Below are positions 29,686 to 44,600 of a stretch of DNA of 64,000 nucleotides, one piece after another. Position numbers and translations under genes: made by a program. Below the pieces are notes generated by a model that saw nothing but the letters and a program-made list of their open reading frames with translations, was not told the origin of the DNA and did no database searches. How positions within the stretch are numbered: the first letter of the stretch is position 1; each line of letters begins with the position of its first letter. This DNA is from RZYY01 sp036794825 (GTDB lineage: Bacteria; Bacteroidota; Bacteroidia; Bacteroidales; 4484-276), in assembly GCA_036794825.1 (NCBI GenBank), contig DAIRGA010000020.1:30458-94457 (forward strand), in the 5' to 3' direction.

Positions 29686-32600
29686 TCAGTCTCTGGGCAC
29701 ACTGCTAAACCGGCTGGTGTTGAACTGCCATATCATCCTGTCGTTTTGGTTAATATCGCCATTAAGGTTGTAATCTTCAGAACGATAGCGGGCAAATACA
29801 CCGTTTTCATTTTCCCAGAAAATCCGGTCATCCAGGTTAATGTCGGTATCCGACTGAGCATTGATGGCCTGTTCTCCGTTTCCTCCAAACATGGCAAACT
29901 TACCGGTGAGAATCTCCTTCTGGCCGGAGTAAATGCCAAATCCGAATGGATCGTTCACATAGCTTTGCTGCAAAGTAAAATCGTAGGTTACCTTACCGTC
30001 TGAAATCGGCAATGGCACATCAGACATCACAATGAGGTGATTACGATGCTCAACGACAATGTAATAATTTATACCACCGTCGAGGTCGCAGCATGGAGGC
30101 TTGTCGCCAATAAATTCTATTGATCCGTCCTGATGTAAAAGTGCAGCTGCCTGACAAACCGGACCGCCGGTACCTTCGGGGTTACTGCGCAAAGTCACCA
30201 GAACCCAATCTACAACCGTAGAGGGATATCCGGCATCTCCCTGGGCTGGATCGCCTTGCGAATCAAACTCATCTCCCTCAGTGCCATTATAGAACCATGG
30301 GGCTGCATTGTAAGGTTGCCCGGCGGGTGTGTAATGGGTTCCAATAAAGAAGTCGGAGAAGGTCTGTCCCGGCAATATCCTGAGATTGTTCAGCGATGAA
30401 CGCATCGGTAAGGAATAACTGGACGAACCGTCCGGAACGATGGAAGCACCTTCGAGCAACACGCTGGCCTCAATATCAATGCATGATTTTTCTACTTCGA
30501 TGATAACAAGGGCTTCAGAACAGTTCATCATGTTCATTTTCTGACAAATTGAATAAACCATTGTATAGACTCCGTTGGGCGTCGAAGAGCTGACATTAAC
30601 CTCCCCTGTATTAGCGTTGAGCTGAACTCCGGGATTGGAAGCAGGTTGCAAAACAGTTATTACTACAGAGGAAATTGTTGCTTGTGTTCCGTTAAGGATG
30701 TCATTTACCAAAACGTTGCCCACCGATACCTTACTGTTGAAAGGATCAACTTTTCCATAATCATCATCTATTGCTTTTAATTCATGGAATACAACACCCA
30801 GTTCCACCGAATCTTCAGCATAAATCAGGTTTCCGTTTGGATCTTCGCCTTCGGCCGCCGCCACGTTAACCACTGAGCCATGATTCAGATCGTTTTCGGT
30901 TATAATGTAACTGACATCAAACACCTGCTGCTCGTAAGGAACAAGGCTGGCTATGGTTGTGCTGAGCTGAGTCAGAGGATCTTCAACTGAAATATCCACG
31001 ATCGTAACATCGCCTGTGTTGGTTACTATGATGGAATATTGAATCTCCTCACCAATAGCCCCGTATGACGTTGAAGAAGAAGTTTTCTCGACGGTCAGAG
31101 ACGGATTTGCATTGAGCGTGGTAACTGTCGGGCGGTCGTTGGAATTATTCGTATGGTCAGAAAAGTCGCTCATTAGCGTTCCTCCCGGCGCAATACCGAT
31201 TGCTTTTGCCTGGTTGATTACATAGCCTATATTTCTGTCGGCAAGGGTGGTTGCGTAAGTAGCGGTAAAGATAATTCGCTGACCCGGAATGATATCCCGA
31301 AGCGATGTGTTTCCACCAATGTGAGAACCACCCGTAAAGTACACCGGATTAGGTATAGTACCTGTACCTGTGAAACTTGTCTCGTTGATAACGATATCGT
31401 AAGCAGTTACATTTCCGGTGTTGGTTACAACATAGGTGTATGTGATCAATCCTGTGAGGCTATTGTACGAAGACAGCTTTACAAGACCAAGTTTAGGTGT
31501 TTGTAGTGAGTAAATAGTTTCTGTGTCGCTATCCGTTACACTTTTTGAAACATTGTTTACATCGGTGTAATAGCCGGTTGCACTGGCGGTATTATCTACT
31601 CTTCCAAAGTTAAGATCATCAAGATCAACCACATAGGAAGTATTGAATGACACAAACGCACCGGGTAGCAGTATCGGTACATTTTGGTTCATACCGGTAA
31701 GCGGGTCAGTGATTATAATGTTATTTAAGGTAACATTACCGGTGTTTTCCACTTTCACAGAGTAGGTGAGTATATCGCCGATATTGCTGTAGTAGTTCGG
31801 ATTTTTGGTACTGGTTTTCGTAACCTCAATAGCCGGAGACTGAATCGCAAATATGGTTTCATCATCCATGCCAGAAATTTCCTGAGGAGCACTACTGCCA
31901 ACGGTGTAGGTGCCTGTAGCTGTTGCTGTATTGATAACCTTCCCAAGGTCAATGTCCGTCTGGGTAATGACATAGGTTGCTGTTAATGTCACCAGTGATC
32001 CTGGTGAAAGCGTAGCAATTGTTTCATCCATGCCAGTAAGCGGATCAACTACCTGAATATTGCTGAGGGTAAGGTTACCAATATTCTCCAGTGTAATGAG
32101 ATAGGTAAGTTCATCACCAGGCAGGCTGTAACTGTTCGGGGTAGTCAAACTTGATTTAAGCAGTGAAATTCCCGGATTTATTAAAGCTGTGACCGTTGCA
32201 CTGGCCTCACCCTCCACAGGATCATCGTAAGGGTCTTTACCATCAACCGTAACCGTGTTGGTAAATGTACCATTGTCAAGATCGGATTGAGTGATGGTGT
32301 AAGTAGCTGAATAGGTCCAGATTTCACCAACATCAAGATCACCAGTCGTGCCGGCATCTCCCGAAACATAAGCAGGTCCCGTGGTTGCTAACGGATCATC
32401 AGCGACAAGATTGGTAATTGCAACATCTCCCGTGTTTTCAACAGTAATCGTGTAAAATATCACGTCGCCCTCAATAGTATAGGTCAAAGGAGTTGCCACC
32501 TTCGTGACCTTAATGTCGGGGGTATACACTTTTATTGTGACATCAGCATCATCGCAATTTGTCGGGTTAATGAGTTCACAAATTTCGTAAGTGACTGTAT

Positions 32601-35600
32601 AAACTCCCGCTTCTGTACCTGACGGGATTGTAATGATGCCAAAATCATCAATTGAAAGACCGGTAATACCTCCGTTATCCTTTAATGTCAGGTGGATATT
32701 AGCAGTAGTGACAGCCGAACCATTGAGATGGTCATTATCCAATATACTTCCGACTGTGCCACCATTGTTACCGTTAACCGGGTTGCTCGTAGTATAATCG
32801 TTGTTGTTGGCAACTATTAATGGGGCAGCAACTTCAACCAGAGCAACAGCCTGGTCACAATTGTCAGGATTAATTATTTCGCACATCTGATAGGTGATGG
32901 TATAGTTTCCAGCAGATACGCCAGAAGGTACAATCAACTGGCTGTTAATGTTGAATGAAACGCCAGTGACCCCTCCATCATCAACAACCGTAAAGCTGAC
33001 CTCCGCTGCATTGACGGCACTTCCATTGAGTTTATCATTTTGCGAGACGTCTCCTGCGGTACCACCCGTAAAGCCATTTATCACGTTGGCAGTGAAATCA
33101 TCATCCACAGCGTCAATGGATGGAGGAACAACAAGGATGTAAATTTCCGCATCATCGCAGTTGGTTGGGTTAAGCACTTCACAGAGCGTGTATGTTACGG
33201 TGTAATTACCAGCCGGTGTAGCAGCAGGAACAACTACCTGATTGCTAACGTTGACCGAAACTCCAGTAAGCCCGCCATCATCAGTAATTGACCTGGAAAT
33301 TTGTGAAAGGATAAGCGATGCTCCATTGAGCTGGTCGTTCGGTAGGATTACTCCCGCAATTCCACCAACATACCCGTTGATTGGATTTACAGTGAGATCA
33401 TCGTCGTTAGCCACGATCACAGCCGGAGCAACCTCGATGGTTATTTCAGCCTGACTGCAGTTATCCGGGCAGAGATTTTCGCAAATCTCATAAGTAATGG
33501 TGTAGATACCAGCCGGAGTTTGAGGCGATACACTTACAATTCCCGTTGAAGGATCAAATACTGGAACCGGTTTGCCTGACTGCAGCGGGATTGCAGGTGT
33601 GATGAGTGTTGCAGTTATCAGCGTTGGATCGGCAACCGAACCATTCATCAGGTCGTTGCTAAGGGCAACCCCAATATTGATAGTTCCGTCGTAGCCGTTT
33701 AGAGGCCCGAAGTAATCATCAACGGCTACCAAAAGAGCTGGCGCCTGGATTGTCAGCATCATCGAACTTGATACCGGAATACAGGGCGATGATGAACTGG
33801 CGGTGAGCGTGAGCACTGCAAAACCGTTGAGTATGTCACTTGCTGATGGAGTGTAAACCGGATTGAGGGTATTCTTGTTGCTGAATAAACCCGTTCCACT
33901 TGTTGCCCATTGTAACGATGAGTAGTTTCCGGCCGTTGCTTCTGATAAAGTAATGGTGGAATACTGACAAATTGTAGCATCCTCACCCGCGTCAGCAGAA
34001 GCTGAATTGGAAATCGTAACATAAACGTCATCACATAGGATGGAGCAGGCCGGGCCGTTGAAATTGGTGTACCTGAAAGTATAGGTTCCGGGAATCAGGC
34101 CGTTGATTTCTGTCAAACGGTTTGATGGCTCAACGATATTGGCCTGATTGGGTCCGGAAATCTGGCTCCAGAACATCTCCCCTACCATTGGCAATGATCC
34201 ATTCATGGTAACCGAAGTCACATCACATGCAGCAATATCCTGTCCGGCACTAATGCAGCAAATTAACTGTTCCCAGTTGGTAATCACCACTTTATCACTG
34301 TGCGAACATGAACCTGCTGAGACTGTGTAAACAAAGGTGTAAGTTCCGGGAACTGCACCAAGCACCACTGCAGTGGGTTTGTTAGCATCCAGTATCACCG
34401 GATAGTTGGGGCCGGCTTCAACCGACCATTGTACTGTGGCATTTGGAACTTTGTTACCAGACAGGATGAACATTACCTGATTGCACAAATCCTTATCTAT
34501 TCCAGCATTGGCTGTTGGCGAAGGTGAAATGATGAGTTTCATGGCATCACTCGCAACAGGGCATGTACCATATCCGGTAGCAAACAAAGTTAGGATAACT
34601 TCGCCGCTTTCACCTGTTCCTGGTTGATATGTGGGTGTTAATGTGTTACTATTCAACAAATTACCCGACCCATTATGACTCCATTCAAGGCTGAGATAAT
34701 GATTTGCAGATGCACCTGAAACAGCAAACTGATCACCTGAACAAACAGTTGCATCGGGGCCAGCATTAGCAGTAGCTGGTGGGAAAATAGAGATTACCAT
34801 ATAATCGCTGGTATTGGCGCAACTCCCATTGCCATAGGCTGTAAGGGTAAGGACAACCTGACCTCCGTAAACATCTCCGATACTCGGGGTGTAGGTTGCT
34901 GAGATTATTCCGGTGTTGTCAAATGTACCTGTACCAGAAGTTGACCACTTCACTGATTCATAGTTACTTGCTGAAGCCGAACTTAACAGGTAGGAGGTCT
35001 GTGTGTTGCAGATTGAAGCATCAATACCGGCTGAGACCGCTGGTGGTGTTGTAATCGTGAGTGTCATTGATGAAACAGCAGGCAGGCAGGGCTCATAAGA
35101 ATAGGCTGTAAATGTGAGGATTACAGAACCGTCCGCCTGGTCATCTGTTCCCGGAGTGTAAACCGGAAGCAGAATGTTATCAAAGTTGAAAGAACCATCA
35201 CCATTACTGCTCCATTTGATAGATTGGTAATCTGATGCTTCGGCCCCAATAATCTGGTAGGAACTTCCAGCGCAGATTTCAGCGCCTGGGCCTGCAAATG
35301 ATGATGCAGTAACGCAGTCTGTAGCATCAATGATTGTCGGATCATCGAAATCATTCGGATTGTTGCCGCCACCCGGCGCCGGATCGGAGCCATCGTGAGA
35401 CATATCAAACACATAACCTCCGCGTGGAGTGTTGGCGCCAACGGTGGCAGTATTTGTATATACTCCCGGCGATAGTATCTGAACGGTAAGAAGTACTGCG
35501 CCGGTCTGACCTACACCAAGGGTATTTCCAGCACTAAGTACATTGCTCACCGTGCCACCATTAAAGGCAGGATTTACTGCAAACTCCTCACTGTATAATC

Positions 35601-38600
35601 CGGACACATTATAGTTACCTGTGCCGAAAGTCAGATCAAGGTCATCCACCAGCGCCACTTCAGTAAGGGTAACATCCCCGTAGTTTTTCACCCTGAAACT
35701 AATCTGTGCAGTGTAAGTACCGTTAAGGTTATTGGTTACACTGACCAGTTGCTTGGAAAGACCAACCAACGGGCTCTCTACAAGGTTTACTTCAGCTTCG
35801 TCAGCATCATATACAGTGTAGCCTCCTGGTGAGGTTCCACGGGCAGTTGCTGTATTTTCAAAGTAGGTCTGCGATTCGTGACAATCAGCTACCAATAGGG
35901 TAAGTAAAACTGCTTTCTTGGCTCCAACATCAAGGGTATTCGCCGATGAGAGTATCTCGTTGTTACTGTATCCATTAAAGGAAGCATTCACATTAAATCC
36001 ATCCGATGTCAGACTTTGAACGGTAACCGAGCAGGTTCCCGGGAAAGCAGCCGCCAAGTCGTCTACCAGACCGATCGAAGACAGATTTACATTGCCAGTG
36101 TTCTCAAGATTGAACTCGAAGGTGACCAGTGCGCTGCCGTCATCATTAAGAACGATCTGGACAGTTCGTTTTTCGAGTGAAATTTGAGGCCCTTCACCTA
36201 TGGTAATCGTCATCACATCCGAAACAGTGCCGCAAGCGCCGCTACCCTCCGGAGTTACGGTAAGAGTAAGTGTAACAACGCCCGTCTGGCCAGCGACAGG
36301 AAAGAACTTAGGACTAAGGGTATTGGCAAAGTTCAAATTTCCTTCTCCATCAAGCGTCCATTGCAGGGATTCAAAGTTGGTTGCCCATGCATCCAGCACC
36401 TGATATTCGCTACCCGTTCCGATAACCGCATCCGCTCCTGCGTAAGCTGTCGAAGCTTGCCAGATGGTGAGTACCATAAAGTCTGAAGCATAAGAGCATG
36501 AATTTGATGAGGACATCGAAAGAACTACCTGACCTGAATTAATATCACCGGCACTGGGGGTATAAATCGGGTTAATTTTTCCCGGATTATCAAATGATCC
36601 CGTTCCATTCGTTGACCAGTTAACTGATGTGTGATTGGATGCTGTAGCTCCCAAAATCTGCAATGCCTCCGACGAACAGATTGTACGGTCGTTTCCGGCA
36701 AACGCAGTAGCGTCATCTAAAACCACAACATTAAATATTTCAGTATCAATGCAATTTGCCAATGTGGCTACAACCGTAATAGTTGCAGTGCCTGCTGGTC
36801 CGGCAATGAATGCAGGTATGTAAGGATTAACCCCTGTTGCGGTTCCATCAGGTAAGCCAACTGCATTGCCACCATTCCATGAAAATACAATATCAGCATT
36901 TGCTGGTTGAGCGGAAAGCATCACGGTCTGCACCAAATCATTCACACAAACTGGACCTATGTTATTGATTGAACTAATAGTTAATTCGACACCTTCGTCA
37001 ATCGTCACACTGGCCGTAGCCGTGCAGCCGTTGCCATCCGTTACCGTTACTTCANNNNNNNNNNNNNNNNNNNNNNNNNNNNNNNNNNNNNNNNNNNNNN
37101 NNNNNNNNNNNNNNNNNNNNNNNNNNNNNNNNNNNNNNNNNNNNNNNNNNNNNNGCTCGCTTATCGTTACCGTCGCCGTTGCCGTGCAACCATTGCCGTC
37201 CGTCACCGTTACTTCATACACTCCTCCGGACAAATTGTTGGCCGTGGCCGAAGTCTGTGATGTTGGATTCCATAAATAGGTATACGGTGTTACTCCGCCC
37301 GCAGCTACCACCGTGGCAAAACCATCGGCAGCACCCTTGCAGCTTACATCGCCCGAGTTCACTATCGTGGCAATCAGCTCAGTGGGCTGGTCTATATAGA
37401 AATTAATCATAAATGTGCAACCAATAGCATCCGTAACAACCGCTGTATGATTACCCGATGCTAATCCAGTAAATGCATTACTGGTACTTGTAACCGTTCC
37501 AACAGCATATTTATATGGCGCTGCCCCACCAGAAGCAGTAATGGTCGCCGTGCCGGTTTCACCCCAGCAATTGGGCTCGAACACTTCTATGGTGGCCGCC
37601 AAGGTGCTGTTGATATTAACGATATTGAAACTTACTTCGCCCGGACAAGCGCCTGTTGTGACTGCTGTATAATAACCAGCGCTCAAACCTGTAAATGTGG
37701 CAGGTGAAGGTTTTGTAGCAACACCGATAAGCAAAATATTGCTATTGTCGGAACTTTCAAGAACAACCTCTCCTACTGATACATTACATTGGGTATTCAC
37801 CAGGTTCAAAATATCAATTTCAATAGTAGGATCAATAGTCAGAATCATAGTATTAAATGCAGGGGTACATTCTGATCCTGCAGCTGGTGTAGCTGTCAAG
37901 GTAAGAGTTGCGATTCCTCCTGCAATATCAGCAGTTCCTGGTGTATAGGTCGGATTCAGCGCATTATCATTGTTAAATGTTCCATCACCGCTTGATTCCC
38001 AGCTCACACTTGCAAAGTTAGAGGCTGCAGCACCGGTAAGCACAAAATGTTCTCCTTCGCAAATGGTTACATCCGGTCCGGCATTGGCAGTTGGCTGTTT
38101 CCAGATATACAGGAACATCATAGACTGCATATTGTAGCTACAGGTGGCTGCATTCAGCTGCAGTACTGCCATCCCGGCATTAATATCTTCATTACTGAAT
38201 TGATATGTAGGTGTAAGTGTTCCCTGACCACTAATAAATGAACCGGAACCCAAGCTTGACCAGTGAATACTGACTACGTTTTCGGCGATAGCGCCTGAAA
38301 TAGTATATGACCCGGCTGTCTCACAAACCGATTGATTACCACCCGCGTAAAGCACTGGATTAAGAGCCTGAATATTAACACTCTGTGAGCAATTTGCCAT
38401 ATTTCCATTTTCGTCCTGGACGAACCACTCTACCGTATTATATCCATAAGGAAAGTCTTGTTCAAGTTGAGAAACGGAGAAAGGCCCTGCCTCGCCACCC
38501 GAGTAACTTGAGTAATGAATCATGAAGGTAATGGTTGGCGCTGCAGAGCAATTATCTGCTACAACCGGAGGTGTAAGTGTAATTATTGCTGAGCATGTTC

Positions 38601-41600
38601 CTGCGGCCACATATTCTTCGATAGCTATTGGGCAATTAAAAGACGGGACTTGCTCGTCGGTTACTATTACAGCAAATGAACAACTCCAGGTTTGGCCGCT
38701 ATCGTCTTCAGTGATTGTGTATGTTACTTCACTTTGTCCCAGGCTAAAGGCTACTCCGCTAGCATCATCATAACCATTGCCTGTTGTTGCACCGGTAATT
38801 TCATAAGTAATGGTTGCCGAGCAGTTGCCGCCTGCAAGCAATGGTGTAAGTGAACCGGTAGGCGCTGTCCATGTACAAACATTTTGATCGGTTTCAAATT
38901 CAAGGATATTTCCCGGACATACCAGTACAGGTCCTTCGGTGTCAATGATCTCTAATGTGAATGTACAAGTAGTTGTATTGCTATTGATGTCAGAGGCTGT
39001 GTATTCGATTGCATAGGTTCCTACTTCGAGGATTTGTCCATTAAATGGACCTCCGGCTGATGTTTCAACAAGGGAAAGAATCTCACAGTTATCTGTTGCA
39101 ACAGGAATACTCCATGTAGCTCCTCCTTCGCAATCACCCGGGAACAGCGCTACTGTAATGGTTTGTCCCTGCGGACAATTTACAAATAACGGAGGTTCAT
39201 TATCAGTTACTATCACCGTTGTGGTGCAGGTTGCTGTTTCGCCGCCCGCTCCTACTGCTGTCCATGTAATAACCGTAGTGCCGATTGGCAATAGTTTTCC
39301 TCCCATAGATTCATAGCAGCAATATCCAAAGTCATGGGTCAGGCTTACGATGGCTCCTGGCTGGAAGTTGATGACTTCAGCATCAAACTCATCGCCGACA
39401 ACGATATAACCACATTCGCCCGGTGTATTGTTCCGGTTGAAAGGATTATTAATTTTGCAGACCAGCTGAATATCATCATCATCGGTGATAGTGACAGTGG
39501 CTGAATTCGGCGATGCAATGAAGATATAATCCTCACCCGAATCAATGGATTGCAGTGTAACGATTACCGTTTCGGGGCCTTCATATAAATTGTCTGTCAA
39601 AACGCTGACGGGTATTATAGCGCTGGTACTTCCTGCAGGGATGGTGACTTTGCCGGAGAGTGTGCTGTAATCCGCTCCGGGCGTGGCAGTTCCGGTAACC
39701 GAGTAGCTGATTATGGTGGCGGTTTCAGCCGGTTCGGAGAGATAAACCGTAAACTCGCCGTTTGTAACAGGCTCGTGCTCGGCCGCGTTGGGTTGTGTGG
39801 CAACAATGGTTACTGCTGCTACGTCAGTATCGGTAATGTAACCTTCGCCAACAGGTTTGGTAAAGGTGATATTTCTTCCCGAAAAATCACCCTGGCTAAG
39901 CTGAACCTCGAAAATTTCGGTTGGCTCAACAATGAAATCACCATTTACAAAAACTGAAATGGTATGCGACTCGCCGGCAGTACCTGAGAAAGTCAATGTA
40001 CCGGTAACGGGCTGATAATCTAAACCGGCCAGGGTTGCCGTATTATCCGCTGTGGTGTAGTAAACCGTAAACGGAACATCAATGTTATTCCCGCTATGGG
40101 TTACAGTGAAGATGTATTCCTGCGTGTAACCCGGATTTGGCTCCGAATGGATCACATCGTTGATGGCCAGCGTGGCGCCGTCATCATTCTGAATGGTTCC
40201 TAACCCCTGACCATCCAAAATGGTTATGGTTCTGCCATTGTTTTGCAAATTACTGAGATTTACATAGAAATATTCATCCAGCTCGACTTTGATATCTCCA
40301 TTTACCACGACGGTTATTGTCTTCACGGTTTCTCCGGGTTCAAAAGTAAGGGTACCGTTGTCTGCGTCATAATCACTATCTGAATCCATAGCAGTGTTAT
40401 CGGCAGTTGCCCAGTCCACGAGCACCTGTGCATCGGAGATGGTTGTCATGGTAACGGTGAAGGTAAAGGATTTTGTTCCTGAATTACCTTCAGTAAGTGA
40501 TACGTCATTAATATTGATGGTGGCTGCATCGTCGTTGGTGATGGTGGCTGTGCCAACCGGATCGGGTATGGTTATGGTGGCCAGGATAGCCGGGGGCAAA
40601 CCGGCACATTTTACATTGTTTAAAAATACGGTGAAATACTCATCCAGTTCCACTTTCACATCCCCGTTCACGTTTACGGTGAAGGTATGTTGTTCGTTCT
40701 TATTACCGGTGAAGCTTAATGTTCCGGTTATGGTAGCATAATCGCTGTCAGCAATCAAAGCCGTACCGTTCTGGGTGGTAAAATCAACGGTTACTGGCTC
40801 GCTGGTTTCGATATTTTCGCTCAGGGTAACGGTGAAGACAAATTCGGTGATACCGGAATTTCCTTCATCAATCTCAAGATCATCAATGGTAAATACAGCG
40901 CTGTCGTCGTTTCGGATAAATCCAACACCTGTTGAATTTCCAACGGTAACTGTCTTGGTCAGATCATCGCGATCAACCCAGGAACTAAGAATCACGTTGA
41001 ATGTTTCATTGGATTCCACCTTGGTGTCGCCGTTGATGGTGATTTCAATTGTTCTGGTAGCTGTACCCTGCGGGAAGTAAACCTGGCCGCTGTTTCCTTC
41101 GTAATCGTTGTCGTCGGTCCGGGCAGTACCGTTTAAAGTCCAGAAGGTAACGGTGTAACCACCCACGACTTCCGGGCCGGTATGAGTTAAAGTAAATGTC
41201 ATCACGCTTGTACCGGTGTGGCCTTCGTCCTGTATATGATCGGTGGAGATGGAGACAACCGCTTCGTTGATATCCTCATTCTTAACCGTCACATTAGCTG
41301 GATCTGATGTGCTTACATCCTTGTAAACCGGATCGGTGGTTAATGTTCTGTCGGTGGTAAGGAATACAGTGTACGTAATATCCCCGTCAACAAGAATATC
41401 AGGAAGACCTGTAACAGTAACAGTCTGAGGCGAATCCCAGTTGGCTGCTGTAAAGGTTAGTGATGCAACAGACACGCTTCCTTCGGTCAGGTCGCCGCTA
41501 ACGACATTTACCACGACAACGAAATTTTCATCATCCGTTGCAGGTTTGCTGGTTAAGCGTACTGTAAAATCTGATGTTGTGCCACTTTCGCTGGTTGTCC

Positions 41601-44600
41601 TTGTAAGTGGTGTAACAATGTAGCCAGGTGAGTCATTATCTGAATTTTGTAAAGTTACATTATCAACAGGCAATCCCTGGTATTTAGGATCATTGGAAGA
41701 TGTAGTGGTTGTGGTTATTGTGTAACCTACCGTTCCATCTACAATCGGATCGTCCACTCCGTAAACCGTAACCGGTTGTGGCGTACTCCAGTTGGATGCA
41801 TTAAAAGTAAGTGTAACCGACACAGTCTGGCTGCCTCCGAGTAAGGTTCCTTCGGTGAGGTCTAAACTCCACATGGTAATACTTACCGTGCCTACGGGTT
41901 CGCTGTTCAATCTGACGGTAAATGAGCCATTACCGCCGCTTTCAGAGGTGGTGAGGTCAACCGGGGTTACGGTAACGCCCACCTGATCGTTATCAATATT
42001 GGTGGCCTCCACATCGTCCGGGTTGGCAAAGAAGTAACCCGACCCAACATCAGTGTAGGTTGTATTAATGGTTAAAGAAACCGTATAGGGTATATCATCA
42101 TCATCCACAAAATCATCGACACCAAACACATAGATAGTTTGAGGGGTGTTCCAGTTTGTTTCATTGAAACATATCATTACCGTTTCTGAAGCTCCGCTCC
42201 TGTTGTTTTCATCATTTACCTTCCCTTCAGTGATATCGTTGCTCTTCACATCAATACAGACATCACCTGTTGGGGCAGCGGGCAATACCACAGTAAAAGT
42301 AGCAGGTCCGGTCAATTGATCTTCATAGGTCGTTATCGGACCACCTGTAACAATAATTGCATCGTTTTCCTGGGCATTAATGATTACTTCAAATGAACAG
42401 GTTGCAATTCGACCAGCAGCATCGTAAACTGTATAGGTTACCATAGTCGTTCCCAGGTTAAAGGAGAGTTGAAGGTCATTCAATGGATTGGTGATACCTG
42501 AGTCAGGATTTGATACCGATCCTGTAATGTAGGTAGGTGAAGTAACTCCGGCTCCAGTGATTGTCCATGTAAGGCTAACTACTTTGCAGTTATCGCTGTG
42601 TGTTGGCGCAGTAAGTCCATCGCCTGCGACAATCAGCCTGCTCAGGTCTCCTGCATTATATACGGTCTTTTCTATGTCCGACGGACATGTAACCAATTCC
42701 GGATCCTGATCGTCGGTGACAACTACTTCATATACAGTTATTGCTGTATTTGAAGCATCATCTGTGGCAGTCCAGGTAACTGTAGTCGTCCCGACATCAA
42801 ATACTACATTGTTTAAAGTATGTCCCGTACCGGTGGTAGCTCCTGTAAGTGTGTAGGTCAAGGTGGTAACCGTTCCGCAGTTATCGGTTGGATCCCATAA
42901 AACGTTTCCATGAGTATAAGTACAAACTCCATTGTCGGCTACTACCTCACGATCCGTAAGATCATCCACCGTGGGCGCCTGTTTATCCTCCACGGTTATC
43001 GAAACCGAACAGGTTGCCCAGTTACCTGCTGCATCGGCAACCCGCAGGTATAGGGTTGGAGTTCCAATTTCAGCGCAGGTGTAGGTTACCGAAGGCGTCC
43101 ATGTCCCAACAACGCCGGTTTTAGAAACCTGGTAAACTGTTATGGCACAGTTGTCGGTGGAGGTATTGTCAATATTTGCCGGAGCCACCACTGCTTCGCC
43201 GTTGCGCTGGATCTGCGCAGTGTATGGTTTGCACTTGGCGACCGGGTCTTCCACATCCGTAACATTTACCGTGAATGAGCAATATTCCGTGTTAAGCGAC
43301 TGATCCCGGGCAATCCAGGTAACTGTGGTTATACCCTTATTAAATATTTGCCCATTGAGGGTAGTGTTGCTTCCAGTAACAGTAGTGGTAGCGCCGGTCA
43401 CAATGTAGGTCAGTGAAGTTACCAGGCAATTGTCGGAGGCAGCAGCATTCCAGTTAATGTCTGGATGGGTGTATGTACAAACACCTGTATTGGTATTAAC
43501 ACTCTTATTGCCCGGGCAGGTTGTAAACACGGGATCTTCAGTATCCTGAACGGTAACCTGAACATCGCAAGTGCTGAAGTTGCCGTTTACATCATACACC
43601 GTTAGTGTGTAGGTTTCAGTACCGAGGTCAGTGCAGGCAAAGGTTGACTGGCTTAAAGAAATGGTAGAGGTAACAATCCCGCAGGCATCGGTTGATCCGG
43701 CTGCGAGGGTTTCCTTATCGGTTTGGGTCAATGTGTAATTGCCAGTAGCGTCAAGGGTGAGGGTAATTTGATTGCAGACAATTGCCGGGACTACTTTGTC
43801 TTCAACCGTTACCGTTGTGGTGCAGGTTCCTGAGAGACCCGAATCATCAGTTACTGTTAAAGTTACCACATTAGCGCCAACATTTGCACAGGTAAAATAA
43901 GAGGGCAAGACAACCCGGCTGACAATCGAGCAATTGTCATAGGAATTGGTTGAGATACCAATAATATCAGAACTTGTCAATGCATAGTTTCCACTGTCAT
44001 CCAATTGAATTATAATCGGAGTGCAATCAGCCACCGGCGGTATGTTATCGGTCACAGTAACAGTTGCCGTGCAGGTTGCAATGTTATTATTTACGTCCTT
44101 AACAGTCAGGGTAACTACATTGTCCGATCCCAGATTAGTGCAGTTAAAGTCCGTGATGTCAAGAGTTCTTGTAGCTATCCCGCAGGCATCCGTTGAGCCA
44201 TTATCAATATCAGCGTAGGTAATAGTAGCAAGGCCACTGGCATCAAGGAAAACTTCTATGTCCTTGCACACTACCTGTGGAGGCACTTCATCTTTCACCG
44301 TAACCGTGGTAGTGCAGGATGCAGAATTGCCATCAGCATCCGTAACCGTAAGCGTTACGGAGTGTGAACCCACATGGGCACAGGTGAAGGTAGAAAAGCT
44401 TACTGACATCGTTGGATTAAGATCGCAATGATCGAACGAGCCATTGTCAATATTTGCCGGTAATAAGGTTCCGTTACCACTGGCATCCAGTTGCAGGGTA
44501 AATGGTTTACAAAGGGTAACCGGTGGTTGTTTGTCCTCAATAGTTACGGTCGCTGTGCAGGTAGAAATCAGTCCGTTCACATCGGTTATGGTCAGGGTTA

